NCBI GenBank assembly: GCA_022867105.1
Contig: JALHVH010000113.1
Location: 1 to 13,572, forward strand
DNA from: Candidatus Aminicenantota bacterium
Lineage (GTDB): Bacteria; Acidobacteriota; Aminicenantia; Aminicenantales; Saccharicenantaceae
DNA: 13,572 nucleotides
Direction of reading: 5' to 3'
The notes beneath the pieces are model-generated. The model worked only from the letters and a program-made list of their open reading frames with translations, was not told the DNA's origin and did no database searches. The translations under genes were made by a program, and so were the position numbers. Shown here in pieces: positions 1 to 7,558 of the stretch (within the stretch, counting starts at the first letter, position 1; each line of letters opens with the position of its first letter).

Positions 1-546
1 CATGTCCCGAATAGTCACCCCGCCCGCGCCCGGCATGTTCCGGCCGAGGGCGCTCACGATCCCCTTGGTCACGGTGTGGTCGAAGCCGAACGGATTGCCG
101 ATGGCGATGACCTTCTGGCCGACCTGGAGGTCCCTGGAGGAACCTGCCACGACGGGGAACAGGCCGCCCAGGTTTCCCTCGATCCTGAGCACGGCGATGT
201 CCTTGTTCGGCTCCTTGCCGACGAGCCGGGCCCGCCTCTGCTCCTGGCTGGGCAGGGTCACATTGAAGATGTCCCCGTCCTCGATGACGTGGTAGTTGGT
301 GACAATGTGGCCCTTGTCGTCCCAGACGAACCCAGACCCGCTGCCCCGGGGGACGGCCTCCTCGGAGGAAAAGAAGAAGTCGCGGATGAGCTGGATGTTG
401 GTGATGAAGACGACCGAGTTCTGGGTCCTTTTCACGACCTCGATCGTGTTCTGTTCGTCTTCCATGAGCTGGCCCTGGGGTTGGGCGAAGCAGGGGAGGG
501 CGACGGCCAGGAGCCACGCAACATACGCGAGTTTCGAGCTTTTCAT
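1..546 (-). CDS. HtrA/Deg-like secreted serine protease, C-terminal part cut by the window edge
   Basis: The first 182 residues of a trypsin-fold protease of the HtrA/DegP family (S1C), an envelope quality-control endopeptidase. Residues 1-21 look like a Sec signal peptide: two lysines, a hydrophobic stretch, then a CFA/Q signal peptidase I site. The protease domain follows, with GSGSGFVW at 69-75, the catalytic His in TNYHV (H86), the catalytic Asp in NKDIAVLRI (D116) and AIGNPFG at 148-154. The catalytic Ser motif (normally GNSGGPL) and any PDZ domain would lie beyond base 1. An AAGGA Shine-Dalgarno sits a few bases upstream of the ATG. The gene starts 34 bp after the HEPN gene on the same strand with no visible promoter between, so co-transcription is possible. 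The family is clear; the exact type (DegP, DegQ or DegS) cannot be told. Confidence 0.88.
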   Translation of the reverse strand, partial: MKSSKLAYVAWLLAVALPCFAQPQGQLMEDEQNTIEVVKRTQNSVVFITNIQLIRDFFFSSEEAVPRGSGSGFVWDDKGHIVTNYHVIEDGDIFNVTLPSQEQRRARLVGKEPNKDIAVLRIEGNLGGLFPVVAGSSRDLQVGQKVIAIGNPFGFDHTVTKGIVSALGRNMPGAGGVTIRDM

Positions 547-580
547 GGGTATTCCTTTTGACCTGAATTTCAAGAGGTCC

Positions 581-991
581 TCAAACCGGCCGGGCCAGGG
601 AGCAGGCCCACTGGTAGAACCGGGACGCCGCCTTGGCCAATTCCTCGGACTCTTTCGCCGAGATGTTCCGGCGTTCGTATTGGATGAGGTTCTTCTTCCC
701 GATGATCCGCCTGAGGAGACCCGATCTGTCCTTGGCTTCGGGCAAAGGGATCGTGGCGATCAATTCGCAGATGTCCAGGTCGTCCTTGGATACGGACCGG
801 ACCCCTCTGAAATAGACGCCTAGCGCGTCCGCCGAGGAGATGGCGCACTGAAGAGCCAGGGTGCCGGCCGCGTTAAAGTGGCGGGCGGTGAAGGCCGACA
901 GCATGGCCTTATGGTTGTCTTCCGCCTTGTTGAAATAATCGATGGCGGCGCTTCGGTCCTCTTCCCTGAATCTGGCCGTCCTGGGCGTCAT
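581..991 (-). CDS. HEPN-domain protein, partner of the adjacent MNT nucleotidyltransferase
   Basis: A 136-residue, mostly helical protein of HEPN type. The recognisable parts are AIDYFNKAEDNHKAML (16-31), the small-residue-rich second helix with NAAGTLALQCAISSADAL (40-57), and the C-terminal block with LIQYERR (102-108) and EELAKAASRFYQWA (116-129), a common C-terminal pattern in HEPN proteins. Where RNase-type HEPN toxins carry the RX4-6H motif, this protein has QYERRNIS with no histidine, so ribonuclease activity is doubtful. Its start lies one base after the stop of the nucleotidyltransferase gene (TGA-C-ATG), which points to translational coupling and a two-protein complex. In HEPN/MNT toxin-antitoxin pairs the HEPN subunit is the toxin and is modified by the MNT partner. 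That role here is inferred from family and position. Confidence 0.75.
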   Translation of the reverse strand: MTPRTARFREEDRSAAIDYFNKAEDNHKAMLSAFTARHFNAAGTLALQCAISSADALGVYFRGVRSVSKDDLDICELIATIPLPEAKDRSGLLRRIIGKKNLIQYERRNISAKESEELAKAASRFYQWACSLARPV

Positions 992-992
992 G

Positions 993-1628
993 TCATCCGA
1001 TCTCGATGGGGTCCTTGCCCAGGATTATCTCATAACCCAGCATCAGCGTCGATATGGGGGACCGCTTATTCTTCATCTTCGTTCTGAACTCCTCGATGGT
1101 CTGGACGTAAGGATCGAGGTGGATCCCGAATTCCGAGTGAAACTCGCCTATGATCCCGTCCTGAAAGAGTTTTTCCAGCCGCTCTTTGGCCTTCGGGTGT
1201 ATGGCCACGACGGCGATGTCGCAGTCGCTGGCTACATGGGTTTTTCCCATGGCCAGGCTTCCATATAAGACAAGAGAAACGATAAGATCCGCCGCTTCCG
1301 CGTCCTCGATCCTCCGAAGCAGGAAATTTCGGATGTCCTCCTTGAGCGCGCCCTCCTTGCGAAAAGCAGGCATGAGAATGTCCCTGACGATCCGGCCGGA
1401 GCGGTCGAGGCTGTAGAGGTGCTGCTTGCCGAGGATCTCCCGTTTGAGGACCTTCCGGTCCAGGAGGTCCTTCAGGGCGGCGTGGGCCGCGGGAGGAGAG
1501 AGGGCGGTCCATTTGGCGATCTCCCTCCCGGAAGCCGTGAATGCCTCCGTCCGGGACACGAAAAGGCGGATGACCCTGACCTTCGTCCTCGAGTCGAGGA
1601 TCCCGTCCAGAATGGTTTCGAGGGTCAT
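993..1628 (-). CDS. Winged-helix DNA-binding domain fused to an MNT-type nucleotidyltransferase (antitoxin-like)
   Basis: A 211-residue protein with two parts. Residues about 5-75 form a winged helix-turn-helix like MarR/ArsR regulators (REIAKWTALSPPAAHAALKD as helix-turn-helix, then a wing around LKREILGKQHLYSLD). Residues about 95-205 are a minimal nucleotidyltransferase with an exact GSX10DXD signature: G123-S124, ten residues, D135-C136-D137. D172 in HLDPYV is the likely third carboxylate. MNT antitoxins of this fold transfer AMP from ATP to the HEPN toxin. The fused DNA-binding domain suggests that this protein also represses its own promoter, where a 20-bp direct repeat is present. The ATG lacks a clear Shine-Dalgarno; it was kept because the N-terminus reads well as an HTH protein and lies just below a good promoter. 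The fold is sure; the toxin-antitoxin role is inferred. Confidence 0.82.
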   Translation of the reverse strand: MTLETILDGILDSRTKVRVIRLFVSRTEAFTASGREIAKWTALSPPAAHAALKDLLDRKVLKREILGKQHLYSLDRSGRIVRDILMPAFRKEGALKEDIRNFLLRRIEDAEAADLIVSLVLYGSLAMGKTHVASDCDIAVVAIHPKAKERLEKLFQDGIIGEFHSEFGIHLDPYVQTIEEFRTKMKNKRSPISTLMLGYEIILGKDPIEIG

Positions 1629-1631
1629 GTT

Positions 1632-1671
1632 GATGTTAACCAGGACTTACAGATGTTAATTATTACTTACG
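1632..1671. repeat. Two 20-bp direct repeats over the HTH-MNT promoter, candidate operator
   Basis: Two adjacent units, 1632-1651 and 1652-1671, share GATGTTAA at the start and CTTAC at positions 15-19 (15 of 20 bases identical). The period is exactly two helical turns, so two protein subunits would bind the same DNA face. The pair covers the predicted -10 box and transcription start of the minus-strand operon. The natural candidate binder is the winged-helix domain of the nucleotidyltransferase encoded just downstream. Confidence 0.55.
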
Positions 1672-1688
1672 ATTCAGCGGATTGTCAA
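1659..1688 (-). promoter_or_regulatory. Sigma70-type promoter of the HTH-MNT/HEPN operon
   Basis: On the minus strand a perfect TTGACA (-35) occupies 1688-1683 and AATAAT (5 of 6 to the -10 consensus) occupies 1664-1659, with an 18-bp spacer. Transcription would begin near 1652, giving a short leader of about 25 nt before the ATG at 1628. Confidence 0.65.
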
Positions 1689-1728
1689 GTCGATTTCATT
1701 ATACGTTTTATCCGGCTGGTCACCCTTA

Positions 1729-1744
1729 TCACCCCTTGGGGTGA
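1729..1744. repeat. 7-bp inverted repeat TCACCCC-TT-GGGGTGA
   Basis: The arms 1729-1735 and 1738-1744 are perfect complements separated by only two bases, so it fits a protein-binding palindrome better than an RNA hairpin. TCACCC also occurs at 1720-1725 and 1762-1767, giving three copies within 50 bp. It lies between the divergent HTH-MNT promoter and the PAS-GGDEF-EAL gene. No regulator can be named. Confidence 0.45.
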
Positions 1745-1759
1745 GGCGGAGGGAAGGAA

Positions 1760-1792
1760 AATCACCCCTGGAAACCATCCCCAGGGGGGATT
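1760..1792. other. Strong hairpin upstream of the PAS-GGDEF-EAL gene
   Basis: The arms 1760-1771 and 1781-1792 form a 12-bp stem with one mismatch (A1764/G1788) and a 9-nt loop. There is no T tract on either side, so it is not a standard intrinsic terminator. If the downstream gene starts at 1876, the hairpin lies in the leader or upstream DNA. I see no match to the cyclic-di-GMP (GEMM) riboswitch pattern. Confidence 0.5.
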
Positions 1793-1875
1793 GCCGGCAT
1801 GCCCCCGTTCTGGAATTATCCAATTTTCAAACAGACCGGCCGACTAAAAGAAGGCAGAGCCGAATTTTTAGAGAT

Positions 1876-3780
1876 ATGAAAGCACCGAACATCAAGGCCC
1901 GGAAGAGACCGTCCATTGCCGCCGATCCGCGCATCTTGAGCCCGGCCAGGGGCCCGGCTGTTTCCCGCGTCCGGGGCCCGGCCTCCATTCCGGGAGATCC
2001 TCTCCGCCCGCGGTCCGGCGGCGACCTTCGCACCTGGAGGAAAAGGGCGGTCGAAGCCGAACAACATGCACTTGCCGCCAGGACGCGCCTGGACCATCTC
2101 CTGGCCTCGAGCTCGGGCATCATCTTCAGCTGCCGGCCCGGCGCCGGCTATCCGGCCACTTTTATCAGCGACAGCGTCAAGACCCTCCTCGGCTACGAGC
2201 CGCGCGACTTCCTTGATGACACGGGGTCCTGGTTGGAGAAGGTCCATCCGGAGGACCGCGAGGAGCTTTCGGCCGCGCTTCAATGCCTTCTTGAGGTGGG
2301 ACATCTCGTCCACGATGTCCGGATGAGACATAAGGACGGAAGCTATCGGTGGCTGCGCGACGAGCTGAGATTCGCTCCGGGAGGGAACGGCGGGAACGGG
2401 GAGATCGTGGGCTACTGGATCGACATCACCGAGTCCAAGTCCCTCGAGGAGCAGCTCCTTCTCGACGCTTTTCATGACCCATTGACGAATCTGGCGAACC
2501 GGGCGCTCTTCCTGGACAGGCTCGGCGTCTCCTTCGCCCGCATTCGGAGGCGGAAAAATACCTCGTTCGCGCTCCTCTGCATCGACCTCGACCGCTTCAA
2601 AAACGTCAACGACAGCCTGGGGCACAGGAAGGGCGACCAGATGCTCGTTTCCGTCGCCCGGAGGCTGCTGAAGTGCGTCCGCTTTGGGGACACCGTTGCC
2701 AGACTGGGCGGCGACGAATTCGCCATGCTCCTTGAGGACATCAACGGCCCCGCCGACGTGGAAGCGACGGTCCGGAGGATCCAGCGGGAGATCGGAGAGC
2801 CGTTCGGCCTCGAGGGGGACGAGGTCTTTGCCACGGTCAGCATCGGCATCGCTATTGCCGGGCCCGGCTGTGACAAGCCGGAGAACCTTCTCCGCGACGC
2901 CGACACGGCCATGTATCGGGCCAAGGCCGAAGGGAAGGCGCGGCACGTCGTCTTCGACGTGGCCATGCGGGACCAGGCGGTGAACCTGCTGCAGCTCGAG
3001 ACGGACCTGAGGCGAGCGGTGGAGCGGAATGAGTTCCTGATCCACTACCAGCCGATCGTCAGCCTCAAGGCGGGGGAGATCGTCGGGTTCGAGGCCCTCG
3101 TCCGCTGGCAGCACCCGTCACGCGGGCTGATCGCTCCGAGCCAGTTCATCCCGCTCGCCGAGGATACCGGGTTGATCGTGCCTATCGGAGAGTGGGTGCT
3201 CCGCGAGTCGTGCCGGCAGATGGCGGATTGGCATAGAAGGTTCCCTCAGAACGTCCCCTTGTCGATCAGCGTGAACCTTTCCAACAAGCAGCTTTCCCCA
3301 GGTTTCACCGGGACGGTGGAAGGCATCCTGAAAGAGACGGGTCTCAACCCCTCGACGTTGGAGCTCGAGATCACCGAAAGCACGGTCATCGAAAACTCGG
3401 AGCGGGCGGCCGGCCTGCTCAACGAGCTGAGGCGGATGAATGTGCGCATCCTCATCGACGACTTCGGGACGGGGTATTCGACTATGAACTACCTCAACAA
3501 GCTTACGGTGGACGGGCTGAAGATCGACCGGAGCTTCATCAGGGTCATCAATCCTTCGGGGGAAGGGCTGGCGATCGTGAGGACGATTCTGACGCTCGCC
3601 CGGAACCTCGGGCTGGATGTCATCGCGGAAGGCGTCGAAACCTCCGACCAGTTGGAGCTTCTGCGGTGGTTGAACGGCGAATACGCCCAGGGCTTCTATT
3701 TTCATGAGCCGCTGGAACCCTCCCGGGTCGAGGTCATCCTGGGCTCGGACCGGGCGAAATTGTTGATTTCCCTCAAGTAA
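1876..3780 (+). CDS. PAS-GGDEF-EAL protein, cyclic-di-GMP synthesis/hydrolysis
   Basis: A 634-residue signalling protein. Residues 1-60 are basic and low in order. A PAS domain runs about 72-185 (LGYEPRDFLDD, VHPEDREEL, RHKDGSYRWLRDE, GYWIDITE). The GGDEF domain at about 200-360 has an intact GGDEF (278-282) and an RxxD inhibitory site (R269-D272) exactly five residues before it. The EAL domain at about 375-625 keeps the catalytic set: E406 in EAL, N467, E498, D528-D529, K549, E585 and Q605. Both diguanylate cyclase and phosphodiesterase activity are therefore possible; which one dominates cannot be read from sequence. No membrane segment is seen, so it is probably cytoplasmic. The reading frame is open back to a GTG at 1741, but that extension is Arg/Pro-rich and crosses the upstream hairpin, so the ATG at 1876 was preferred even though its Shine-Dalgarno is weak. 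Confidence 0.9.
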   Translation: MKAPNIKARKRPSIAADPRILSPARGPAVSRVRGPASIPGDPLRPRSGGDLRTWRKRAVEAEQHALAARTRLDHLLASSSGIIFSCRPGAGYPATFISDSVKTLLGYEPRDFLDDTGSWLEKVHPEDREELSAALQCLLEVGHLVHDVRMRHKDGSYRWLRDELRFAPGGNGGNGEIVGYWIDITESKSLEEQLLLDAFHDPLTNLANRALFLDRLGVSFARIRRRKNTSFALLCIDLDRFKNVNDSLGHRKGDQMLVSVARRLLKCVRFGDTVARLGGDEFAMLLEDINGPADVEATVRRIQREIGEPFGLEGDEVFATVSIGIAIAGPGCDKPENLLRDADTAMYRAKAEGKARHVVFDVAMRDQAVNLLQLETDLRRAVERNEFLIHYQPIVSLKAGEIVGFEALVRWQHPSRGLIAPSQFIPLAEDTGLIVPIGEWVLRESCRQMADWHRRFPQNVPLSISVNLSNKQLSPGFTGTVEGILKETGLNPSTLELEITESTVIENSERAAGLLNELRRMNVRILIDDFGTGYSTMNYLNKLTVDGLKIDRSFIRVINPSGEGLAIVRTILTLARNLGLDVIAEGVETSDQLELLRWLNGEYAQGFYFHEPLEPSRVEVILGSDRAKLLISLK

Positions 3781-3814
3781 CCTCCATTTTCGGCGGCGGC
3801 TGCCTCGATCGGTT

Positions 3815-3844
3815 TTGACATTCACCAAAATTCTGATATATAAA
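3815..3844 (+). promoter_or_regulatory. Sigma70-type promoter of the cyclase-kinase operon
   Basis: TTGACA at 3815-3820 and TATAAA at 3839-3844 with an 18-bp spacer, in an AT-rich patch inside GC-rich DNA. The predicted start is near 3851, about 64 nt before the cyclase ATG, which has a GGGAGG Shine-Dalgarno at 3901-3906. Confidence 0.7.
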
Positions 3845-3914
3845 TATTGGGAAACCAACAAAACGTGGGAACAAAGAATGCCCGCGAGACACCGGATCAA
3901 GGGAGGATCTCAGG

Positions 3915-5492
3915 ATGAGGATTTCCTGCACGGGGCCTACCGGAATTACCGAGCAGTTCATCAAGGAATCCGATAGCGTCCTTATCGGGCGGCAGTTGCC
4001 CCCCGGGCCCGACCAAATCGGATTGGCCGATGGGGAGGTCTCCAGCCGCCACGCGCGTCTGACACGCAAAGGCGGCGAAACTTGGATCGAAGACCTCGGC
4101 AGCACGAACGGAACATGGGTCGATCAGAAAAAGATCAAGGTCAAAACAAGGACCCGACTGACCGCGGAGTCCGTTGTCCGAATCGGAAAGACGACGCTCA
4201 AGGTCGACGCGGACATCATGCCTCCTCCCGCCGCCGACGGAAAATTGGACCCGCCGCTCAAAGAAAAGCCCGTCGAGATCGTCGAAGCCGGTCAATCCAT
4301 GCCTGACCTCTTCCTGGCGGGTGCGTCCCTGGACAACATCCGGCTCCGGCTCTCGGCGGTCTGCGAGCTGGGCGCGTCCCTGGGAGAGATCGATAACGTC
4401 GAATCCCTCGCCTCGGTCCTCCTGGATCATCTCCACCGGGCGTTCCCGGGCGCGGGGGGCGCCCGGCACAGCGGCCTCCTGCTCGGGTCCGATCTCATCC
4501 TCAAGGCTTTCCGGCCGGAAGACCAGGCACCGACCTGCAGTTTGACCCTCGCCCGTCATGTCCGGAACCAAAAGAAGGGTTGCCTGTGGCAGGTCGATGC
4601 GGCCGGCGGGGTCGATAAATCGGCCAGCCTCATCCAGACCGGGGTCCAGTCGGCCATGTATGTCCCGCTGATCTGGAAAGACGAGGTCTTGGGCGTCCTC
4701 TATCTGGATGCCGTTTCCGGGAAAGCGGAATTCGACCTCGACGACCTGCGATTGATCCAGGCCATAGCGGCCCAGGCGGCCATGTTCATCAAGAACCTTT
4801 CCTTTCAGCAGACTATGCAGCGGGAGGCGCTCGTCAAAACCCGTCTGCTGGCGCAATTCCCCCGGCCGATCGCGGAGCGGCTGGCGCGGCAGCCCGGCCG
4901 GATGGAACTCGTGAGTGAGAGGGTCGAGGCGGTCACGGTCCTCTTCTCCGACATTCGCGGATTCACAAAACTTTCCGCAGGAATGGAGCCGGAACTCGTG
5001 GTTCAGACGCTCAACGACATGTTCCACGACCTTACGCCGATTATCCTCAAATACAACGGGACCGTCGACAAATACATGGGAGACGCGGTCCTTGCCGTTT
5101 TCGGAAGTCCGGACCCGGACACGCAGCAATGGGAGAACGCGGTGCAGGCGGCTTTGGAAATGCAGGCGGTCATCGACCACCTGGTTTCGGGACGGTGGAA
5201 AGGCCGGCCCGCGTTCCGGATCGGGATAGGCATCCACACGGGCCCGGTGATCCATGGTTTCATCGGAGCCCCTGAACGGATGGAATACACCGTAATCGGC
5301 AGCACGATCAATACCGCTTCCCGCTATTGCGCGGCCGCGGCCGCCGGGGAAGTCCTCATCAGCCCCGCGGCCTACGCCCGGCTGCACCATTGCGTCGAAG
5401 TCGACCATCCTCCACGCGACATAGAAACCAAACATGAAGGCAAACTCAAGGCCTATCTCGTCCGCGGCTGGACGGGAGTGAAGAGGAGCTGA
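3915..5492 (+). CDS. FHA-GAF-class III adenylate cyclase
   Basis: A 525-residue protein predicted to make cAMP from ATP. The FHA domain (about 5-100) keeps the phosphothreonine-binding residues: GR at 25-26, SRH at 44-46 and GSTNGT at 62-67. A GAF-like domain follows (about 145-295, ending LGVLYLD...FDLDDLRLIQAIAAQAA), then a helical linker and the cyclase domain (about 335-500). The metal-binding aspartates are D346 (FSDIRGF) and D390 (KYMGD). K386 and T459 occupy the base-selecting positions, and TxxGxxxNxxxR is intact with N466 and R470. A Lys/Thr pair is typical of class IIIb adenylate cyclases. There is no membrane segment. GGGAGG lies 8 bp before the ATG. The kinase gene begins 4 bp after the stop, so the two are one operon, and a kinase-made phosphothreonine is the likely FHA ligand (inference). 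Confidence 0.92.
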   Translation: MRISCTGPTGITEQFIKESDSVLIGRQLPPGPDQIGLADGEVSSRHARLTRKGGETWIEDLGSTNGTWVDQKKIKVKTRTRLTAESVVRIGKTTLKVDADIMPPPAADGKLDPPLKEKPVEIVEAGQSMPDLFLAGASLDNIRLRLSAVCELGASLGEIDNVESLASVLLDHLHRAFPGAGGARHSGLLLGSDLILKAFRPEDQAPTCSLTLARHVRNQKKGCLWQVDAAGGVDKSASLIQTGVQSAMYVPLIWKDEVLGVLYLDAVSGKAEFDLDDLRLIQAIAAQAAMFIKNLSFQQTMQREALVKTRLLAQFPRPIAERLARQPGRMELVSERVEAVTVLFSDIRGFTKLSAGMEPELVVQTLNDMFHDLTPIILKYNGTVDKYMGDAVLAVFGSPDPDTQQWENAVQAALEMQAVIDHLVSGRWKGRPAFRIGIGIHTGPVIHGFIGAPERMEYTVIGSTINTASRYCAAAAAGEVLISPAAYARLHHCVEVDHPPRDIETKHEGKLKAYLVRGWTGVKRS

Positions 5493-5496
5493 TCCC

Positions 5497-7371
5497 ATGG
5501 ACACGAAGATGCCGAAGAAAGGCAGGGGGAAGGGAACCACAATCCGGATGCCATCCGGAACGACACGGCAACAGGGACCTTCGGTCAAATGCCCAAATTG
5601 CCGGACGGAGAACCCCGGCGACAGCCGTTTCTGCTCCAACTGCGCCGGCCCTCTCAAGGAACCGGCTTCAGGGACCATCAAGTCCCAGACTTTCGAGGTC
5701 TCGCGGGGCGACATATTCGCCGGACGCTATGAGATCATCGAAACGCTCGGACAAGGGGGGATGGGCAAGGTCTTCAAGGCCTACGACCGCAAGATCAACG
5801 AGGTCGTGGCCCTGAAGCTCATCCGGCCCGAGATCGGCCTCAACGAAAAAGCCATCGAGCGCTTCAAGAACGAGCTCAAGATCGCCCGGAAGATCACGCA
5901 CCGGAATATCTGCAGGATGCACGACCTGGGCGAAGAGGGCTTCACCCATTATATCACCATGGAACACGTGGCCGGGGAGGACCTGAAGCGCTTCATCCGT
6001 CGGGCAGGAACGCTGTCCTCGGGGAAGGCGATCGATATCGCCAAGCAGGTTTGCGAAGGGTTGGCGGAGGCCCATCGCCAGGGTGTCATCCATCGGGACC
6101 TCAAACCGCAGAACATCATGATCGACCAGGACGGAAACGCGAAGATCATGGATTTCGGGATCGCCCGGTTCGTCGACACGGACCGGATGACGGGTTCCGG
6201 GGTCATGATCGGCACGCCCGAGTATATGTCCCCGGAACAGGCCGAGCTCAAGGACGTCGACAAGCGGGCGGATATTTACTCGCTCGGCATCGTTCTCTAT
6301 GAGATGGTCTCGGGCCGGGTCCCGTTCGACGGCGAAACGCCCCTGAGCATCGCGATGAAGCACAAGACCGAAAAGCCCAGGAGCGTCCGCGAATGGAATA
6401 CCCAGGTCTCGGCGGAGTTGGCGGCGGTGATCTCGAAATGCATGGAAAAGGCGCCCGGGGATCGCTTCCAAAATGCGGAAGATCTGATGGAAGATTTGAA
6501 CATGGTCGAACAGGACCTTTCGACGGCCGAACGGGTGGTTCCCAAGAAAAAGCCGGCCCCCACGAAAGAGATGGCTGTCGCGTTCCAAGTGAAGAAGCTC
6601 ATCGTTCCGGCGGCGGCCCTGGTTGTTTTCTGCATTGTGACGCTCGCCGTCCTGAAATTCCTGCCGAAAAAAAGCGGCGCTCCTTTGCTCCCGACCGCCA
6701 CGGACGCTTCTGCGGCGTTGAACATGCCGGGCCAGGGAGCCGTCCCGCCTTCTGCGGCTCCGAAGAAAAAACAGGAGGATAAAACGGGGACGGAACCGGC
6801 GGCCAAGCCCGGGAGCAAGGAAGTCAAAATGCGCGAAAAGGCGGTGAGTCCCGCGGAAGTTGCTGCCAAGAAGGAAGAATCGATCACGGTTGCGGGGGCG
6901 AAAACGGGCGCTTTGGAAGCCGACATGGAGTCGGCGAATCTTGCGATGGCCCGGGCGACCGCGGCCAGGGCCCAAACCCAGAAAGAAGGCGTCGATAAAA
7001 AGACCGTATTCTTCGGGCTTGCCGACGCTAGGTTCAAGGAAGGCCAAAGGTATTGGAGTCAAAAAAGCTATATCGATGCACGAAGCGTCCTTATCATTTC
7101 GGAGAAGCTCTTCAGGACCGGCATGGAAAGAGGCGGGGACGAAGACCATCTAAAAACCTTTAGGAAATACGTCGAGAACCTCAGGGGGGACATCGAAGAC
7201 GCAAAAAAAGAATTGAGTGGAGACAAGGCTTTCGAATCCGCCCGGGAAAGCGAAAAACAGGGAGCGGCATCCCTGGCAAAGAAGGACATCGAGAACGCTG
7301 TGAAGTCCTATGTCCAGGCTTCGGTCGTTTACCAGAAGATCCTGCTCTCCTTAAGAACAGGCAAAAAATAA
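5497..7371 (+). CDS. Membrane Ser/Thr protein kinase with N-terminal zinc ribbon
   Basis: A 624-residue Hanks-type kinase. A zinc ribbon at 32-49 has two CPNC/CSNC pairs (C32, C35, C46, C49). The kinase domain runs about 78-338: glycine loop GQGGMG (85-90), VALK lysine K107, Glu of helix C E126, HRDLKPQN with D201, DFG at 219-221, and GTPEYMSPEQ at 239-248. One transmembrane helix spans about 368-389. The rest is presumably outside the membrane: an Ala/Lys/Pro-rich linker (about 395-470), then a helical, charged region (about 475-620) that resembles TPR-like helices without a firm match. The start follows the cyclase stop by 4 bp and uses GAGGAG inside the end of that gene. The kinase probably senses an envelope signal through its C-terminus and passes it to the FHA cyclase; this link is inferred from the operon. 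Confidence 0.93.
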   Translation: MDTKMPKKGRGKGTTIRMPSGTTRQQGPSVKCPNCRTENPGDSRFCSNCAGPLKEPASGTIKSQTFEVSRGDIFAGRYEIIETLGQGGMGKVFKAYDRKINEVVALKLIRPEIGLNEKAIERFKNELKIARKITHRNICRMHDLGEEGFTHYITMEHVAGEDLKRFIRRAGTLSSGKAIDIAKQVCEGLAEAHRQGVIHRDLKPQNIMIDQDGNAKIMDFGIARFVDTDRMTGSGVMIGTPEYMSPEQAELKDVDKRADIYSLGIVLYEMVSGRVPFDGETPLSIAMKHKTEKPRSVREWNTQVSAELAAVISKCMEKAPGDRFQNAEDLMEDLNMVEQDLSTAERVVPKKKPAPTKEMAVAFQVKKLIVPAAALVVFCIVTLAVLKFLPKKSGAPLLPTATDASAALNMPGQGAVPPSAAPKKKQEDKTGTEPAAKPGSKEVKMREKAVSPAEVAAKKEESITVAGAKTGALEADMESANLAMARATAARAQTQKEGVDKKTVFFGLADARFKEGQRYWSQKSYIDARSVLIISEKLFRTGMERGGDEDHLKTFRKYVENLRGDIEDAKKELSGDKAFESARESEKQGAASLAKKDIENAVKSYVQASVVYQKILLSLRTGKK

Positions 7372-7470
7372 TCGGACCATACTTGACCGTCGGGCTCGTT
7401 TTCTAGGTTCCTTCGTTACATGTCTCGAGTTTCCTTCTTGGATCTCTGGTATAGTGGACGACGATCAGGT

Positions 7471-7500
7471 TTGACCTCGACCAGCCGATGGTCCTATAAT
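7471..7500 (+). promoter_or_regulatory. Near-consensus sigma70 promoter of the DPP IV-like gene
   Basis: TTGACC at 7471-7476 and a perfect TATAAT at 7495-7500 with an 18-bp spacer. The predicted start is near 7507, about 50 nt before the ATG at 7559. The rest of the 7372-7558 gap shows only a weaker TATAGT at 7450-7455 and no convincing terminator for the kinase gene. Confidence 0.72.
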
Positions 7501-7558
7501 CCCGCCCTATGATCATCCCAGTCTAATTGTCCCATCAATAATGAGAGGAGCCAGCGTC

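Noticed and set aside
1760..1792. Hairpin as an intrinsic terminator or a cyclic-di-GMP riboswitch
   Set aside because: No T tract follows on either strand and the conserved GEMM core bases are not present.
1741..1875. N-terminal extension of the PAS-GGDEF-EAL protein from a GTG at 1741
   Set aside because: It overlaps the palindrome and hairpin, lacks a Shine-Dalgarno and reads as Arg/Pro-rich non-domain sequence.
1816..3114. 432-codon minus-strand open frame opposite the PAS-GGDEF part
   Set aside because: Shadow of a gene with intact GGDEF and EAL motifs; no motif of its own.
3897..5714. 605-codon minus-strand open frame opposite the cyclase gene
   Set aside because: It lies fully over the FHA-GAF-cyclase gene, is rich in Arg, Gly, Asp and Pro as expected of a GC-rich shadow frame, and shows no domain.
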